From positions 992,001-1,056,000 of the forward strand of contig MJGA01000004.1 of NCBI GenBank assembly GCA_001910725.1: a DNA stretch of 64,000 nt, given 5' to 3'. The notes under the pieces are model-generated. The model saw only the letters and a program-made list of their open reading frames with translations, ran no database searches and was not told where the DNA came from. The DNA is from Phanerodontia chrysosporium. Taxonomy: Eukaryota > Basidiomycota > Agaricomycetes > Polyporales > Phanerochaetaceae. Positions 37,190 to 48,549 of the stretch are shown here, piece by piece (the first letter of the stretch is position 1; each line of letters opens with the position of its first letter). The position numbers and the translations under genes were made by a program.

Positions 37190-40100
37190 TCAAGGCAGAG
37201 CAGTACTGGTGTTTGCAGGAACGCTCGATTTCAGGACGCCAGCCCTGACGCTTCCGCCGGCAACTGGGCGTTGGAGCTTGTTCGCACCCTTCTGAACGAT
37301 GAACTGTGCGCTTGGGAAGCCGTCCAAGTTTGCAAAGCCTACATAACAGGTCAGCATAAATGCAGTCATCATGGCGGGAAAGTCTGACTTGTGTTCGCCA
37401 TGGCCCAATAGGTCGCGTTGACCTTCTCCGTGTCTATGACGAGCGTGAAGAAGCCACGGAACGAGCCTTCACTCCACTGTAGGTCCCTATTCAACGGATC
37501 GGCGACCAATATATCAGATATCTTGTCCGCGTTTTGGGGAGTAATGCCGTTGCCGAACGAAGAGCCAGAGGTCACGGCGGTCTGCGTCGCACTTATCAGT
37601 GCAAGCGGCATGGGGCGTTAAATGAGACTCACCCCCGCGAACTCGACGGCGAAGCTGCCATCGCCACTTACTGGGTCATAGCTGTACTCAACATATGAGC
37701 AGTTAGTCCCTAGACTCGAAGTATAAAACTAACTTGAGAGTATCGTTGGGGTCTGGGGACAGCCTGTAGTATCAGAATGCATATAGAGGAAGAGAGAAAA
37801 AGGGCTCACGCGCAAGATCCGAGACCCAGTTTGCGTGACTGTCTCCCGACAAGATGATAACATTGTCAATCTTGTTGTCGTGGATGTGATCAAGGACGCG
37901 ATTGCGGTTCGCACGATAACCGTCCCATGCGTCGACATCGACTGTTTCGGGTTCATGTCAGCCACAGAGTCGACGATGCGAAGAAGATAACACGTACACT
38001 GGCCTAGCTCATCCAACTGAGTGAAGACGATTTGCTGTCTATGTCATAGATCAGCGAAGTTCGGACGAAAGAGTAAATTATGCGCACCCTACAATGCGCC
38101 ACAGCGCTCCACGCTCCTTCGATTGTGACAGCGTATTGTAGAACCCTGAGGAGCAGCATGCCTGTAAGGTTGCGGTGTTCACACGCGTAGTACCTATGGA
38201 ACGTACAAGCTTCTTGCTGGGGACCCATTAGCGAGCGGTTCTGGACGTCAGCGATCGAGTTGATGACTACAACAAAGTCTATCAGGGACGTGCACGCTCC
38301 ATAGCGTGTTCAGACGTACATTCTATTGTAGAAGAGCAGTCATCAGCACGCTGTGGTCGTGACAAAATACTAGATAGCCGAAGAGAGACTTGCCTGTGTT
38401 ATAGTACAGCTGCGGAACCTCAGGCCTCAGTACTCATCTGGCGTAGAGCTTTTCAGAGGTATCACTTACATCGGTAATATCGCGATCGTATTGACCTGAA
38501 GATGGACCTCAAATTAGGGATAAGCCGCAAGAATTCGTCAGTTACGCACGAGTATCGAGCATAGTCAGATCCTGCGAAGGTTTGACTCAGCATTGGCCCT
38601 ATCAGTACAGTATGTGGTGTACTCACTAGAAGCTTGCCAATCTGGAAGTTCCTCCAAATGCGGAGCTTGTCGTTGACGTCGACTTGTCGGATAGGGATCC
38701 ACTCGTGGTACGCACGGACGCCAGCAAGTTTGCGGTCCGTGAAGCAAGCACCTGACGCAGAGAAGTGGCAACCCACCGTTGTATCGTTGCTGTCTGCGGT
38801 GCCTGCCTTCCACGACTGGTCCGCAACCTCATGATCGTCCTGACGTGCGCGAACACATCAGGATACTCGCGTTGATGGATATAGAGGAAAACATACCCTA
38901 ACAATCGACATCCCTGAGCTTATGAAAAAGCGGCGGAGGTGGCTATAGCGACGTACCAAACAGTAATCCATGGACCAGCCAGATGAGCGTCGATCAAGCC
39001 GGATCCGTGCGGTACTGTGCAAGCCGCTGGCGATAGTCGAAGATCGTAGCGAGCTCCCTGCCCATAACCTGGCGACCAATCTTGGCTCTGTTCCACATAA
39101 ATGATAAGTAACATGATGCAAAGCAATAGCAGCTGGTCATACCCGTTGCCTACGGATTCGTAGATCTGGTATGCACGTAACTACCAGTACTCGTTGGAGT
39201 GCGATGTATCACTCACGTAATCACCGAGATGGACAAAGATATCAGCGCTAGTATTGTGGGCAGCAACACCGTACGCATTGAACCGCCCTGGATGCCAGCA
39301 AGCTTAGGTTAAGTGGCCTAGGTCAGGAAAGCTCGCAATCGCTCACCGTTCTGGAACTGGGAGCAGCTGAAGACGGCGAGAGTCAATGGTTTGCCGCCAT
39401 TAACCTGGTTCGCCGGAGCTGATCCAATCGTGAACACAGACCTGCACCGTCCGTTAAAGTTGACGCACTGTCAGGTGAAGAAATCGTCCGAGTCCTGCCA
39501 ATGGGACTAGTCGTGTTCGGGTTCGTACAGTCGGCAAATTGATACCAGTACTGTGTATCAGCCTTCAAATGTTCTGCCTCAACTTTGACCGTGAAGTCGA
39601 CGTCGTAGGACGTGAACGCTTCGCCCGAGTCGATGGGTTTCCCGGTGAGCTTCGGGTTATCGAATATCTTGAACGAGACGCAGACCGGGATACTTTGATC
39701 GGGACCTGGAGCAAGCGGCACTGCGCGCGTCCATAGAAGCACGGAGTCGTCAAAGGGATCGCCCTGGATCAGGGTTTAGCGTGCGTGGCTAGATGTATAT
39801 GACAGATCGAAAACTGACGCTGGCAACGGCGTGAGTGAAATTGAGGCCACCAGAGTATACCCAAGCACTCTGTATAGAGGTTCAGTTTCGTTGTCACCAA
39901 CCAAGTTGAGCAAGGGATACCGACGTTGCTGAAATCCCCGCCGTAGAAGGTAGGGTAGTGTTCATCATCAAAGGCAGCAGCACTCTTGGTGTCTGGGATA
40001 CTCTGCCTCTTGACGTGGTCTATGTGACGTTTCTCAAGAGTCCGGGTATTGATAGAGAACTGCCGGTAAGCGATTCTCAGTGGTGGGAGACGCGCCGAAG

Positions 40101-40218
40101 GAATGATGAAACATACGTCGTCGTAGCCAATGAATGGCGACCGATATACCAGGTTCTTGTCGAATAGAGCGTTGGCTGACACGGCCAGGGCAAGAGCAGC
40201 CCACAGGTGGCTGAGCAT
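37190..40218 (-). CDS. PhoD-type alkaline phosphatase, secreted; 22-exon model with micro-exons
   Basis: Metallophosphoesterase of the PhoD family (phosphodiesterase/alkaline phosphatase), about 620 residues with signal peptide MLSHLWAALALAVSANA. The start at 40218 is chosen for this; a longer frame begins at 40266. Family marks in order: GLNFTHAVASGDPFDDSVLLW, LTLAVFSCSQF, ADIFVHLGDYIYESV, TVWDDHEVAD (metal ligands), QFDVDAWDGYRANR, IILSGDSHANW, and the C-terminal SEGSFRGFFTLV. Twenty-one introns of mostly 45-65 bases are needed, leaving exons as small as 23, 16 and 19 bases, one of 3 bases (38320-38322) and one apparently of a single base (38897). One base is missing in the CC run 38999-39000; adding it makes the total length divisible by three. 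One intron (38323-38393) is GC-AG. Confidence 0.85.
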
Positions 40219-41043
40219 CTTGGACGCTTCGGTGAAGGCAGAGGCACTACTCCCATCCTCCCACACCGTCCTTCAGTACTTATATTGGGCAATTACCGCG
40301 TTGTGATGCCGTGGATTGCAACCGAAAGCACGTACCCTCCAGACACGAGCTTGACAGCAGAGGTCGTATGGCGTCGTGGGGTCCAAGTGTCGAGCACGTT
40401 CGTCTGTCTATTGGCAGAGGTGCGGCGGAAGGCCTACGAGATGCGGAGCATCCTATTGGAATATCAGGGAGTAAGAATGACGATTATGCCTCCATCAAAG
40501 GCCGCTGACGGGAAGCGCAGACACGTGAAGAGCATGATGAGAGCGAAGGCTTCCCGTGAGGCGCAGATGTATCAAAAGAATCCAAGCCATGCGCACCTTT
40601 GACTTTCCGTGAGATAAACGACACAGATACAGTTCCGCTCCATCCGCGGACTCAGCATATTTGCTTGTCCGCATGTGCACAGCGATGTTGCACGTCGTAG
40701 TGCCCATAGGTTCGCGCATCTGGCCAGGGCGCGGCTCCCGCTGCCCTACTTCTTGGCAGATAGGGGACACACGTTCAGGCTCTTACGGCACTATATGCAG
40801 TCAGGATGCATGGGTTAGTCACGAGCCCGATGATAATGTAGAAGGTGCAGTTCATATGCAGATCTGCTGGCAATGCAGTGCATGAGTGACGAGAAGACGC
40901 ATGGCGCAACGATAAAAGCAATAAATGCGATAAAAGCATGGATACAAGGAAGGTGGAAAAAATCGAAAACAAGAAATGATGGGCACTAAATGCATAATCG
41001 TAGAATAGTTTTGTCATAACGCTCACTTGCAAATATTCTGGTA
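40219..41043. other. Intergenic, upstream of PhoD
   Basis: 825 bases. A plus-strand frame of about 98 codons (40309-40602) is basic and methionine-rich, but no domain, intron support or promoter is seen; I do not call it a gene. Otherwise AT-richer sequence near 40,920-41,040, probably the 3' region of the next minus-strand gene. Confidence 0.35.
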
Positions 41044-43764
41044 TCAGCCCTGCCCAGGATAGGTGGTATGAATGTGACCTAGCGAGGTCCCTACGTCGGG
41101 AGCCCCGCTTTCTGTTCCAACGTTCTTATTGATCAGGCGAACGATAGCGAGCACGGGATGGAGTTCCTGCCAAACGGCGTTACAAAGCTGTTTGGTTTGC
41201 TCTGCTGCCGCGGTCTGGAAGCCCGCGCGAAGATGCTCTACGCCCAGCATGAGGTCTTCGCGGAAGGCCTGGCGGAGCTGGGGTTCGATCATGGCGAGAA
41301 TATCCTCAGCAGAAAGGGTCGGCTCGGGCATTGGTGCTGGCGGTGGCTGTGGAGGACCGTGAGGTTTCTCTTGTAGCTGAGCGAGCTTCGACTTCAGCTC
41401 GGACAGGGCACCTGCCACTTGGTCGACGTTATGGCGGACATTGTTCTGCGATTCTTCAAGCTGGGTCACGGCATCAGCAAATTTGCGTATAAACTGTTCG
41501 CGGGCTGCGCTCACCTCTAGTACCCTCAGCTTCAGGCCCTCCTGCTCTGCACGCAGTCGCTGCAATTCAAGTCGACTGGTCTGCTTGCGGTTTGATAGCT
41601 CCGAGACTTCGCTGCGTATGAATTTCAAGTCGCTCTGCAGGGCCACGATGTCTGTTTCGGTTTTCTGTACCCGCTCCGGCGGAATGGTTACCGCCGGTGC
41701 TGGAAGCGGGTGGGGAAAGGGGCCCATTACGGTGTCCACCCTGCCGAAAGCATCGTTCGCATCGCGGCCCAGACTCTCTTGGTAATCCTCAAGTTCTTTG
41801 ACCTTCACGTCCATTTTCTCGATTCGAGACATGGCCTCGCGCAAGAACTCCAACGTTGGCACGTCCGCCACTCGCCTTGAGGGGCTACTGCCCTCGACAG
41901 TCATTTGAGCATCTTGCGTGGTACCTTCTGAAGGACGTCGAAGGTTTGGCGACTCGACGAGCGGCCGCACTTGCTCGAGCCATGTGTTGATTTCAGTCGC
42001 GTATCGTTGGAACTCCTCCATGATGGGGTCCGGTGCGCCCGCCTCGGTCGCCTCTGACCGTCCGACAGGTCCAAACGATGGCCATATCGATTTTAGAGTT
42101 TGCAGAGCATCATTGCGGCGCTGTTTAATACTCTGGTATTCCTCCCCGCAGCGTACGTACTCTTGCTTGACTTTCTCTCGCGCTGCAGGACCAGCACGTG
42201 CGTAGTGTGGCCCTTTATATAGGCTCTTGGACCTCGACAAGGCGTCTCGAGCCTTCTCCAGTTCGACGTGTGTTAGAACAGCTTGTGCAAGGCCCTGCAA
42301 GGATACCGTGAGTCTATGGAGAGGAAGGACAGAGCACGAAGCGCTCACTTCACAGCTTTGACAGGGCCGTCAGGGAGCTCGGGTGACGCGGGGCGCAACG
42401 GTGGTCGGCGCGTTGTGCGCATGGGACTTGAACGGCGGGAAGATGTCCGTGAGCGTGATTGCGAGGACGCAGCCTGCTCCTGCGGTTCGTTCGAATCCCG
42501 TGATTTGTCCGCGGCTGCGCTCATGTCTGCCCTTACCTCCGCCTCATCCTTCGAGGGCAACGAGGTGTCGACCATAGGCCAGTCCGAGTCATTCGTAGGA
42601 CCTGCTCGCGACCACGGTTCTGACGAGGCTGACGTCGACACGGGTAACCACGAAGAGAATGCCACACTTGCGTGATGGCGACTCGAAGATGCTGCAGCAG
42701 GGCCATGTGCTGGTGCTGGGTCGGTTTCGTTGGTGCTACCTACGCCCCAGTCGCCGGCAGCGCTCGACTGGGTATCCCAGCCCAACGCCGGTTCCGGATC
42801 GGAGGTTGCAGTGCTCCATGTGTGGGGTGGTGTCGAGGCACCTGTGGCCTGCTTTGAGTCGTTTGTAGCCTTCGGGACAGAGACCGCAGGCTTTGACTCT
42901 GCCACGGTGCCCTGCTTGGCCGCACCGTTGTCGTCGCTGCCGCCGTTAGACTCGAGTGTCTGACCCCAGCCACTAGTGGTTTCAAGAGTAGTACCCCAGC
43001 TGCTCGTGGTTTCAAGAGTATTACCCCAGCTGCTCGTGGATTCAAGTGTCTTGCCCCAGCTACTAGTGGTGTCAATTGTCTTGCCCCAGCCGCTAGTGGT
43101 TTCAATTGCCTTGCCCCAGCCACTGTTGGACTCGAGAGTCTTGCCCCAGCTACTGCTGGCTTCGATGGTGGTCTTCCAGCCGTCGTTGGCTTCAATAGTG
43201 TTGCCCCAACCACTTCCTGCGGATTCCGCAGGCTTGCCCCAGGCACTGCTAGAGCCTCCTGCTGTGCCCCAGGCAGAAACAGGCGAGCTTTCGCGCGGCA
43301 AGGCGGGTGCGAGGGCATTCTCCGACGAGGAGTTTGCGACAGACGATGGGTGATTTCTCGGAGCACGAGGTGCGCTGATGCTCACGCTTGAGCCCCAAGC
43401 GGAAGAAGCGGTGTGCGGTGCATTGTCGAAGCCCTTCGGATCCCACACACTGTTGCTCGAGGTCCGTCGATCGCGACCTCGACCCCAGCCCGAATCTCCA
43501 CTCCTTCCCGACCAGCCCGCGTCATTTCGTCTTCCACCAAAGCTATCTTGCTTGAATGTTCGCGGAGGATTTGACGGACGCGCTCTAGACCACTCTGGGT
43601 GACTAGGGTGAACGAAGTCACAGTCGCCGTATCGCAACGCCCTACAGCCATCGCCGATAGGGCTACCCTCTTCAGTGTACCACTTAAGAAGTCATTGCGG
43701 AGTGAATACAGTGGTGATTCTACAACTTCAGGGGTTGACATACCTTACACCGAATCAGTGGCAT
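41044..43764 (-). CDS. CCCH zinc-finger protein with WG/GW repeat array and C-terminal coiled coil
   Basis: Three exons (43764-43744, 43682-42354, 42294-41044) give about 866 residues. The first seven residues (MPLIRCK) and the start of exon 2 build one CCCH finger: C6, then Cys-x7-Cys-x3-His in GCRALRYGDCDFVHP. Residues 35-280 are low-complexity with about fifteen Trp-Gly or Gly-Trp pairs, including a ten-residue tandem repeat of the form SSWGKTLETT. Such WG/GW platforms bind Argonaute or GW182-type partners in other eukaryotes (family knowledge). An acidic Ser-rich middle follows, then from about 450 coiled coils (KVKELEDYQES, LQRLRAEQEGLKLRVLEVS) and a Pro-rich linker before SAEDILAMIEPQLRQAF. 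RNA binding is expected from the finger; Argonaute contact is inference. Confidence 0.75.
42950..43230 (-). repeat. 30-bp coding minisatellite, about nine units
   Basis: A 30-base unit repeated in frame inside the CCCH gene, each copy coding a decapeptide with one Trp-Gly. The core CCCCAGC of the plus strand recurs at 30-base steps. Units differ by a few bases, so the array is old enough to diverge but could still vary in copy number between strains. Confidence 0.85.
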
Positions 43765-44820
43765 CTCTTCTTTCGTGCACCTCAGTGGTGGGTAGCTACT
43801 TGAGTTCTTTGTAGTGTACGTCAAACAAGCGAGTCTGGTCAAAACACCTAGACATTTCACTTCGTTAACATCAGGGTACAATGTCTTGTTTAGTTTCTTA
43901 CTGTACGAGTGGGTGTATGCGCTCCAGGAATCTGTATGAATGAATGCAGGATCGCTGTGGTTGACGAGGAGAAACAGGAGAGAGCAGAGTAGCGGCAACA
44001 CGGAGCTCAAAGAGTCGGAGACCTTGGTCGGAGACCTCGCCAGAGGAGATTCAAGTCCCCGCGCACCAGATCGGTGCGAGCAATATCGAGGTGGACCGCG
44101 GGGATCTGAACACGATCTCGGCGTCGATCGAAATAGTTTTCGGGTGATTTTTTAGCTGCAGCCTGGGTCGCGGACGTATGCTGGTGGAGGCTCTGGAGCA
44201 GATGGTCTTTCATCCTTTGTGCGCAGGGTGACGCCTCGTGTAGGCGAAGATCCCATGAACAGCTGAGAGTTGACAGAGAGTTGCCAATTGACATACTGAT
44301 CGTGTCAATAGAAACCGTGGATACAAATCGGAACTTCGATTTTGGAAACCCGATAACAAGCTCATAAAAGCAAGTAAGCCAGAAGACGTTACCTTCCAAT
44401 AACGGCTTCTGTAATTACAGCGGTCAACGGCTCCGCGGGATCGTCAACGTTATATACAAGAGATAACCTGTCAACGGATGTATTCAAACCCCAAAGTTAC
44501 CCTATTATACTCTACACTATCCAAACAGCACAGCAAGAATACGTAGACGTGAGCAAGTCGTGCCTAGGGAATGTCCGCAAGGGAGTCGTATCGCAAGCAA
44601 GGGTTACATACAAGATGAGGTGAGTAGGGTATCGCGCACGTAAAACGGAACGGAGGCAGAGCAAAGGGCAAAGCAGAAGGGGTCGATACACTTTCACAAA
44701 TGAATGAAGCATAGAAGAGAGTGAAGCAGCAAAGGAGAGTCCGAAATCGTTATCGACAGTCATGTCAAGGTCATATAAGGCTCGTCACAGACGCATGAAG
44801 CAGGCACTGATGCCACCAAT
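43765..44820. other. Intergenic, between CCCH gene and coiled-coil gene
   Basis: About 1.06 kb. The first 250 bases are the leader of the CCCH gene, whose frame stays open upstream to 44010. The rest is AT-richer with no gene, repeat or tRNA that I can support. Confidence 0.35.
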
Positions 44821-46283
44821 CTACCAACCGAACCAGCTGTTTGGCGTCCTGCGAGGACGAGGGACGCGCACGTACGCCTGCTCTTCCTCCTCCTCGACCT
44901 CTTCCACAACGGGAGCGGGGGCCTCGACGACTTCCTCGATGACTCGCTCAACACTGGTCGTTCGCGGAATGGAAGGGGTAGACGACTGTCTCTTGACCTC
45001 AGGAGCAGGAGAAGCAACCATACGAGTGTTGGCAGGAGCAGGAACGGTGACGGTTTTTAGGGGGAGAGTTTCGGTGTGGTGCTCAGTGTATGTGACTGTC
45101 TGCGTCTCGATCGCGATTTCGATAGCTGTTTCGGTGACAATAAGAGGCGGAGGAAGAGCTTGGAACTGAGGAGCATGTTGAACAACCTAGAAAGAGGAAC
45201 AAGTATGTCAGCAACCGTTCACTCGATACAACGATGGAGGGAATCAGACGGCCAAGCTGTTGTCACACCGGCGTGACGACGCGCCTCATGCCATGCGCGC
45301 TCACGTGAGCGCGTCTAATTACGAACAACAGCGTGGTCGCCTGTCCCGGATAAGGACGAGGGGGACAGAGATCGAGAAACCGTATCCCCCAAGCCCAGCG
45401 ACGAAGGGAGGGTGGGAGGTACGTGAAAGGTACTGAACTGTACACATATATCGAGAGAAAGAAAGTTGTCGATGGCGTCCCCCTTCGTCTCAGAGCTCGG
45501 AGCGGCGGACGGGAGGCGGTACCTTGGGTTTCCGCTTATGACCCGGTGGCGGCGGCATATCGTACGTAAACTCCTCTTCCTCGACAGTGGGCTCGTCAGC
45601 GTTCAACGCTCTGCAGATGACGCGCTTTAGCACATGTGACGCTTTGGCATGCACAATCACTTACACAAGCTGTTCCATGATCCAGTTCTCGCGACGCGAC
45701 GCGTCATGTTCCCTACGATTAACGGCCTCTTCACGGCGACTGATCTCGCGTTCGCGTTCCGCAATCTTGAGCTCGCGATCGAGGATGTCTTCCGCACGAA
45801 TGCGCGCTTGGTCCCACCAGCCGGGCGGTGTGAGCGACTCCTCCTTGATGACTTCCTTGATGACAGTTTGCACGGGAGGAGGAGGAAGAGCCTCGGTAAC
45901 CTTTTCAATGATAGGCTGACAGGAGGACACTGCGGAGTCTGCACGATACCGCCCGGGGCATTGGCCAGGATTTCTGCTTCGCGGCGCGCTACTTCAGCCT
46001 CTCGCTTGGCAACGTCGCTCTCGCGAGCGACGAGGGCCTGCGATCGCTTTGGCGTGAGAATACCCCAAACACCCTGCGGCTGGGTGCCGTCAGCGGCAGG
46101 GGTACCGGTTACGGCTTGCGAGTTGGGTAGAGTGAGCATAACGGCAAGGACGGCGAGGACGAGAGACAGGACGAGCAGAAGCGTGGTCGAGGAGATGGTC
46201 CGGTGGTGATGGTGACGAGAGGATCGCTCGCTACGCTCGCGTTCGCGGTCCCTGTCTCTATGGGATGAAGAGGGTTGGGCCAT
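44821..46283 (-). CDS. Single-pass membrane protein with coiled coil (uncharacterised; one-base frame break)
   Basis: Three exons (46283-45665, 45610-45523, 45186-44821) give about 357 residues after restoring one base near 45926. The N-terminus is hydrophilic and basic (an Arg/Glu/Asp run, then HHHH), followed by one hydrophobic helix TLLLVLSLVLAVLAVML near residue 40, so a signal-anchor orientation is likely. A heptad-rich segment follows (ESDVAKREAEVARREAEIL and, after a Pro-rich gap, RAEDILDRELKIAEREREIS). The C-terminal third is Val/Pro/Glu-rich and ends in PNSWFGW. The second intron is 336 bases and contains a perfect 18-base palindrome. No family recognised; an organelle tether or scaffold is only a guess. 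Confidence 0.65.
45296..45313. repeat. Perfect 18-bp palindrome with CACGTG core
   Basis: CGCGCTCACGTGAGCGCG reads the same on both strands and lies within the 336-base intron of the coiled-coil gene. Its centre is an E-box (CACGTG), the site of bHLH factors. A second imperfect inverted repeat (GTCAC...GTGAC) lies just to the left at about 45262-45277. Confidence 0.7.
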
Positions 46284-46948
46284 CCTGACGCTGATCGAGT
46301 TGGAGGGCGACAGGGAGGTGGTGTGGGTGCGATTTCGATGTATAGACGTTATGGTGGTAGATTGGTTGGTCGTGAACGACGTAAGAATTAGATATCGGTA
46401 TGGATGGGGCGCAGGATGGGTATTTGTACCTCTCAGAAGAAGAAAAGTGAGAGGAACAATGGAGGTTGGGGAAGAGCTGCAACTCGAACCGTCCCTCAGT
46501 TCAACTATTCCAACGTTCAACTTTGTACTTGTTTGCACACCACGAGCCCAACCCTAACACGTGTTGGCCCATCATTCCCATTGTCGGGCTTCCAATTGTA
46601 TATCTCAGCGCAACGTGCCGCAACGTGTCGCCCCCATTTTACGGGGATAATCACGCCCAAAAAAAGCAACTTCAAACGTTATGCGTATCCTCTGTGGGCA
46701 TACATGCGGCTGACGCGTATCGGCGAGTAGAATGCTGGAGAGAGCGTCGGACAAGATATGCTTTGCGCGCCAAACGGCCTCACTCTCTGAGACGCGCGGG
46801 GAGGGGAGTGTGACATAGTCACGAGAATGCGGTGTCACGTCGCGGGAGACGCTCAGCGCGCGCATCTCGCCGGCGTGACCGTGCACGCCTCTCGCCATTC
46901 GTTTGAGGTCCAGTCGCTTCGACTGGGCAAGCCTTGTCCACAACCACC
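46284..46948. promoter_or_regulatory. Divergent region, coiled-coil gene / NUR1
   Basis: 665 bases between opposite-strand starts. Contains a CCAAT-like ATTGG-type motif (46580-46600) on the minus strand. No TATA box. No gene visible. Confidence 0.35.
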
Positions 46949-48334
46949 ATGTCTCTGCGTCGGCTCGCCCAAACGAACAATGCTGCGACCTCGGCATCGT
47001 CCTCACCTTGGGGCGACACGGCTTCGCCACGCACGCCCATTAAGGGCCTGCCAGGACCGACCACACCCCGTGGCACGAAGATGGTCTACCCCCTGTCGCC
47101 CGTCACGAGTCCCTCAAAGTCAGCTTCAACACCATTTGACTGGGACGCTGCGCGCAACAGGAAGCCTCCGCCATACGCCACCCCCATTGCCAACAAGCGG
47201 GCCCGCCTATTACAGAAGGCTGCTGATGCAAAACCCGCTAGGCAGAGCCAGAGGGTTGTTCGTAAAAAGGGATTCTTCGAAAGGTGCGAGATTGTGAAAT
47301 ATCAGTGGCACCAAGCTTTTCCCTCATAGTTTGGTTCTATTGTACACAGAATACGGGCCATACCTTCCGAAATTGCGTTCGAAGTTGCTTTATTCCCAAA
47401 TAATGTTCCACTGCCCACCGCAAGGAAGGCGGCATGGATTCTCGGAGGCATGCTGCATGTCATACACTTTGTCGTGCGCGTGTGTCAGATCCGCAAGGTT
47501 CCAGATTCAGACCTCGGATGGGAAGACTTGTACCACGAAGGTGAAGGGGAAGCCTGGTTCGACTGGGTGCGTGGCTTGCCCACTATTCGTGGTCTCTCCT
47601 AAATGCATCTACATACAGACAACACCAGTGACAGTGCTCCTCTTCCTCACCTCATTCGTGAACACGTTCTACTTCTTCACCCGCACGCGTCTCTACCAGC
47701 TCAACATGGCCACCGACCCCGTCTCCTCTCCGCACGCCAAGTTCGTCCGCAGAGAAGACACGCCCGAACCGCCACCCCCACCCAAGCGCGGCGCGTTCTT
47801 GCTCGCGATTCTGAGGGGCGCCTGGCGCGCCTTCGCGGTGTCCGTGCGGTTCCTGCTGAACATGAGCCCGCCGAAGGACCGTCAAGTGGCGAGCATGCGA
47901 TACGAGCGCGTGCAGCAGCTCGAGGTGTGGACCCCGGGCGAGTTCGAGATGACGCTGTTCTCGATCTACTCGCCCGTGCATGCCTTCCTGTGGATGGCGC
48001 TGAACAGCGCAAACTGGATCATACTGGGCATGATCATGTTTTTCGTCGGCGTGCAGGTGTGTTCGCTTACTGGCTTACTTGCATGTCTGCGGAAGCTGAC
48101 CTTTCTGCAGACTCGTGCTTTAACAAAGTCTTTCGACATCCTCATAAAGGACAACGCCATAATCTCTACTGAGGTCTTACACGAGTACAACGAGAAGGTG
48201 GGCGGGTTTGTTTCTCCTGCAGGTCACAGATGGCTTAGGGTTATCTGCAGTTCGTGTATCCACGCATCAACCCCATCCGCAAAGATCAGGCTGTAATGAC
48301 GCACCAAGCTGAGATGGTACACGCTTGGGAATGA
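46949..48334 (+). CDS. NUR1: Nuclear rim protein 1 (Nur1/Mug154 family)
   Basis: Inner nuclear membrane protein that in yeast works with the LEM-domain protein Heh1/Src1 in rDNA and telomere anchoring (family knowledge). Five exons (46949-47283, 47350-47566, 47619-48056, 48111-48197, 48251-48334) give 386 residues. Seen: a basic Ser/Pro N-terminus with possible Cdk sites (SPRTP, SPVTSPSK), the family block PFPNNVPLPTARKAAW-like (read here as LFPNNVPLPTARKAAWILG), WEDLYHEGEGEAWFDW, two hydrophobic stretches (VTVLLFLTSFVNTFYFF and LNSANWIILGMIMFFVGV), and the C-terminal FVYPRINPIRKDQAVMTHQAE. All phases agree. It converges with FBP1. Confidence 0.9.
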
Positions 48335-48549
48335 GCTTTTCATGCTCTGTACTGAGCATATTCCCTGCATCTATTCTGCATATATGAGCCCCGACTGCTA
48401 TACAAGCACGCCAACTGCAACAATAGTTTTATTCACGGAAATTAAGTATGTTGTTTCCTTCAATATGCATAATCCCAGGCTAGGTATGTGGTGATACAGT
48501 GATATTACATGCAGCGTCCTTTCGTTTGGCTGTTGGCTTGAGCATTACT

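Noticed and set aside
39383..39468. PhoD frame break near 39,440 requiring an extra base
   Set aside because: A 50-base intron (39419-39468) to CTCCGGCG gives SPDTPANQVNGG in phase, so no base is missing there.
40309..40602. Plus-strand small gene of 98 codons
   Set aside because: Basic, methionine-rich, no domain or splice support, and overlaps the promoter of PhoD.
42478..42500. GTTCGAATCCC, a match to a tRNA T-loop, suggesting a tRNA gene
   Set aside because: It lies inside the open frame of the CCCH gene and no acceptor stem, D arm or anticodon arm can be folded around it.
44040..44110. GATTCAAGTCCCC with flanking G/C-rich arms, tRNA-like
   Set aside because: Stems do not pair at tRNA distances on either strand; treated as intergenic.
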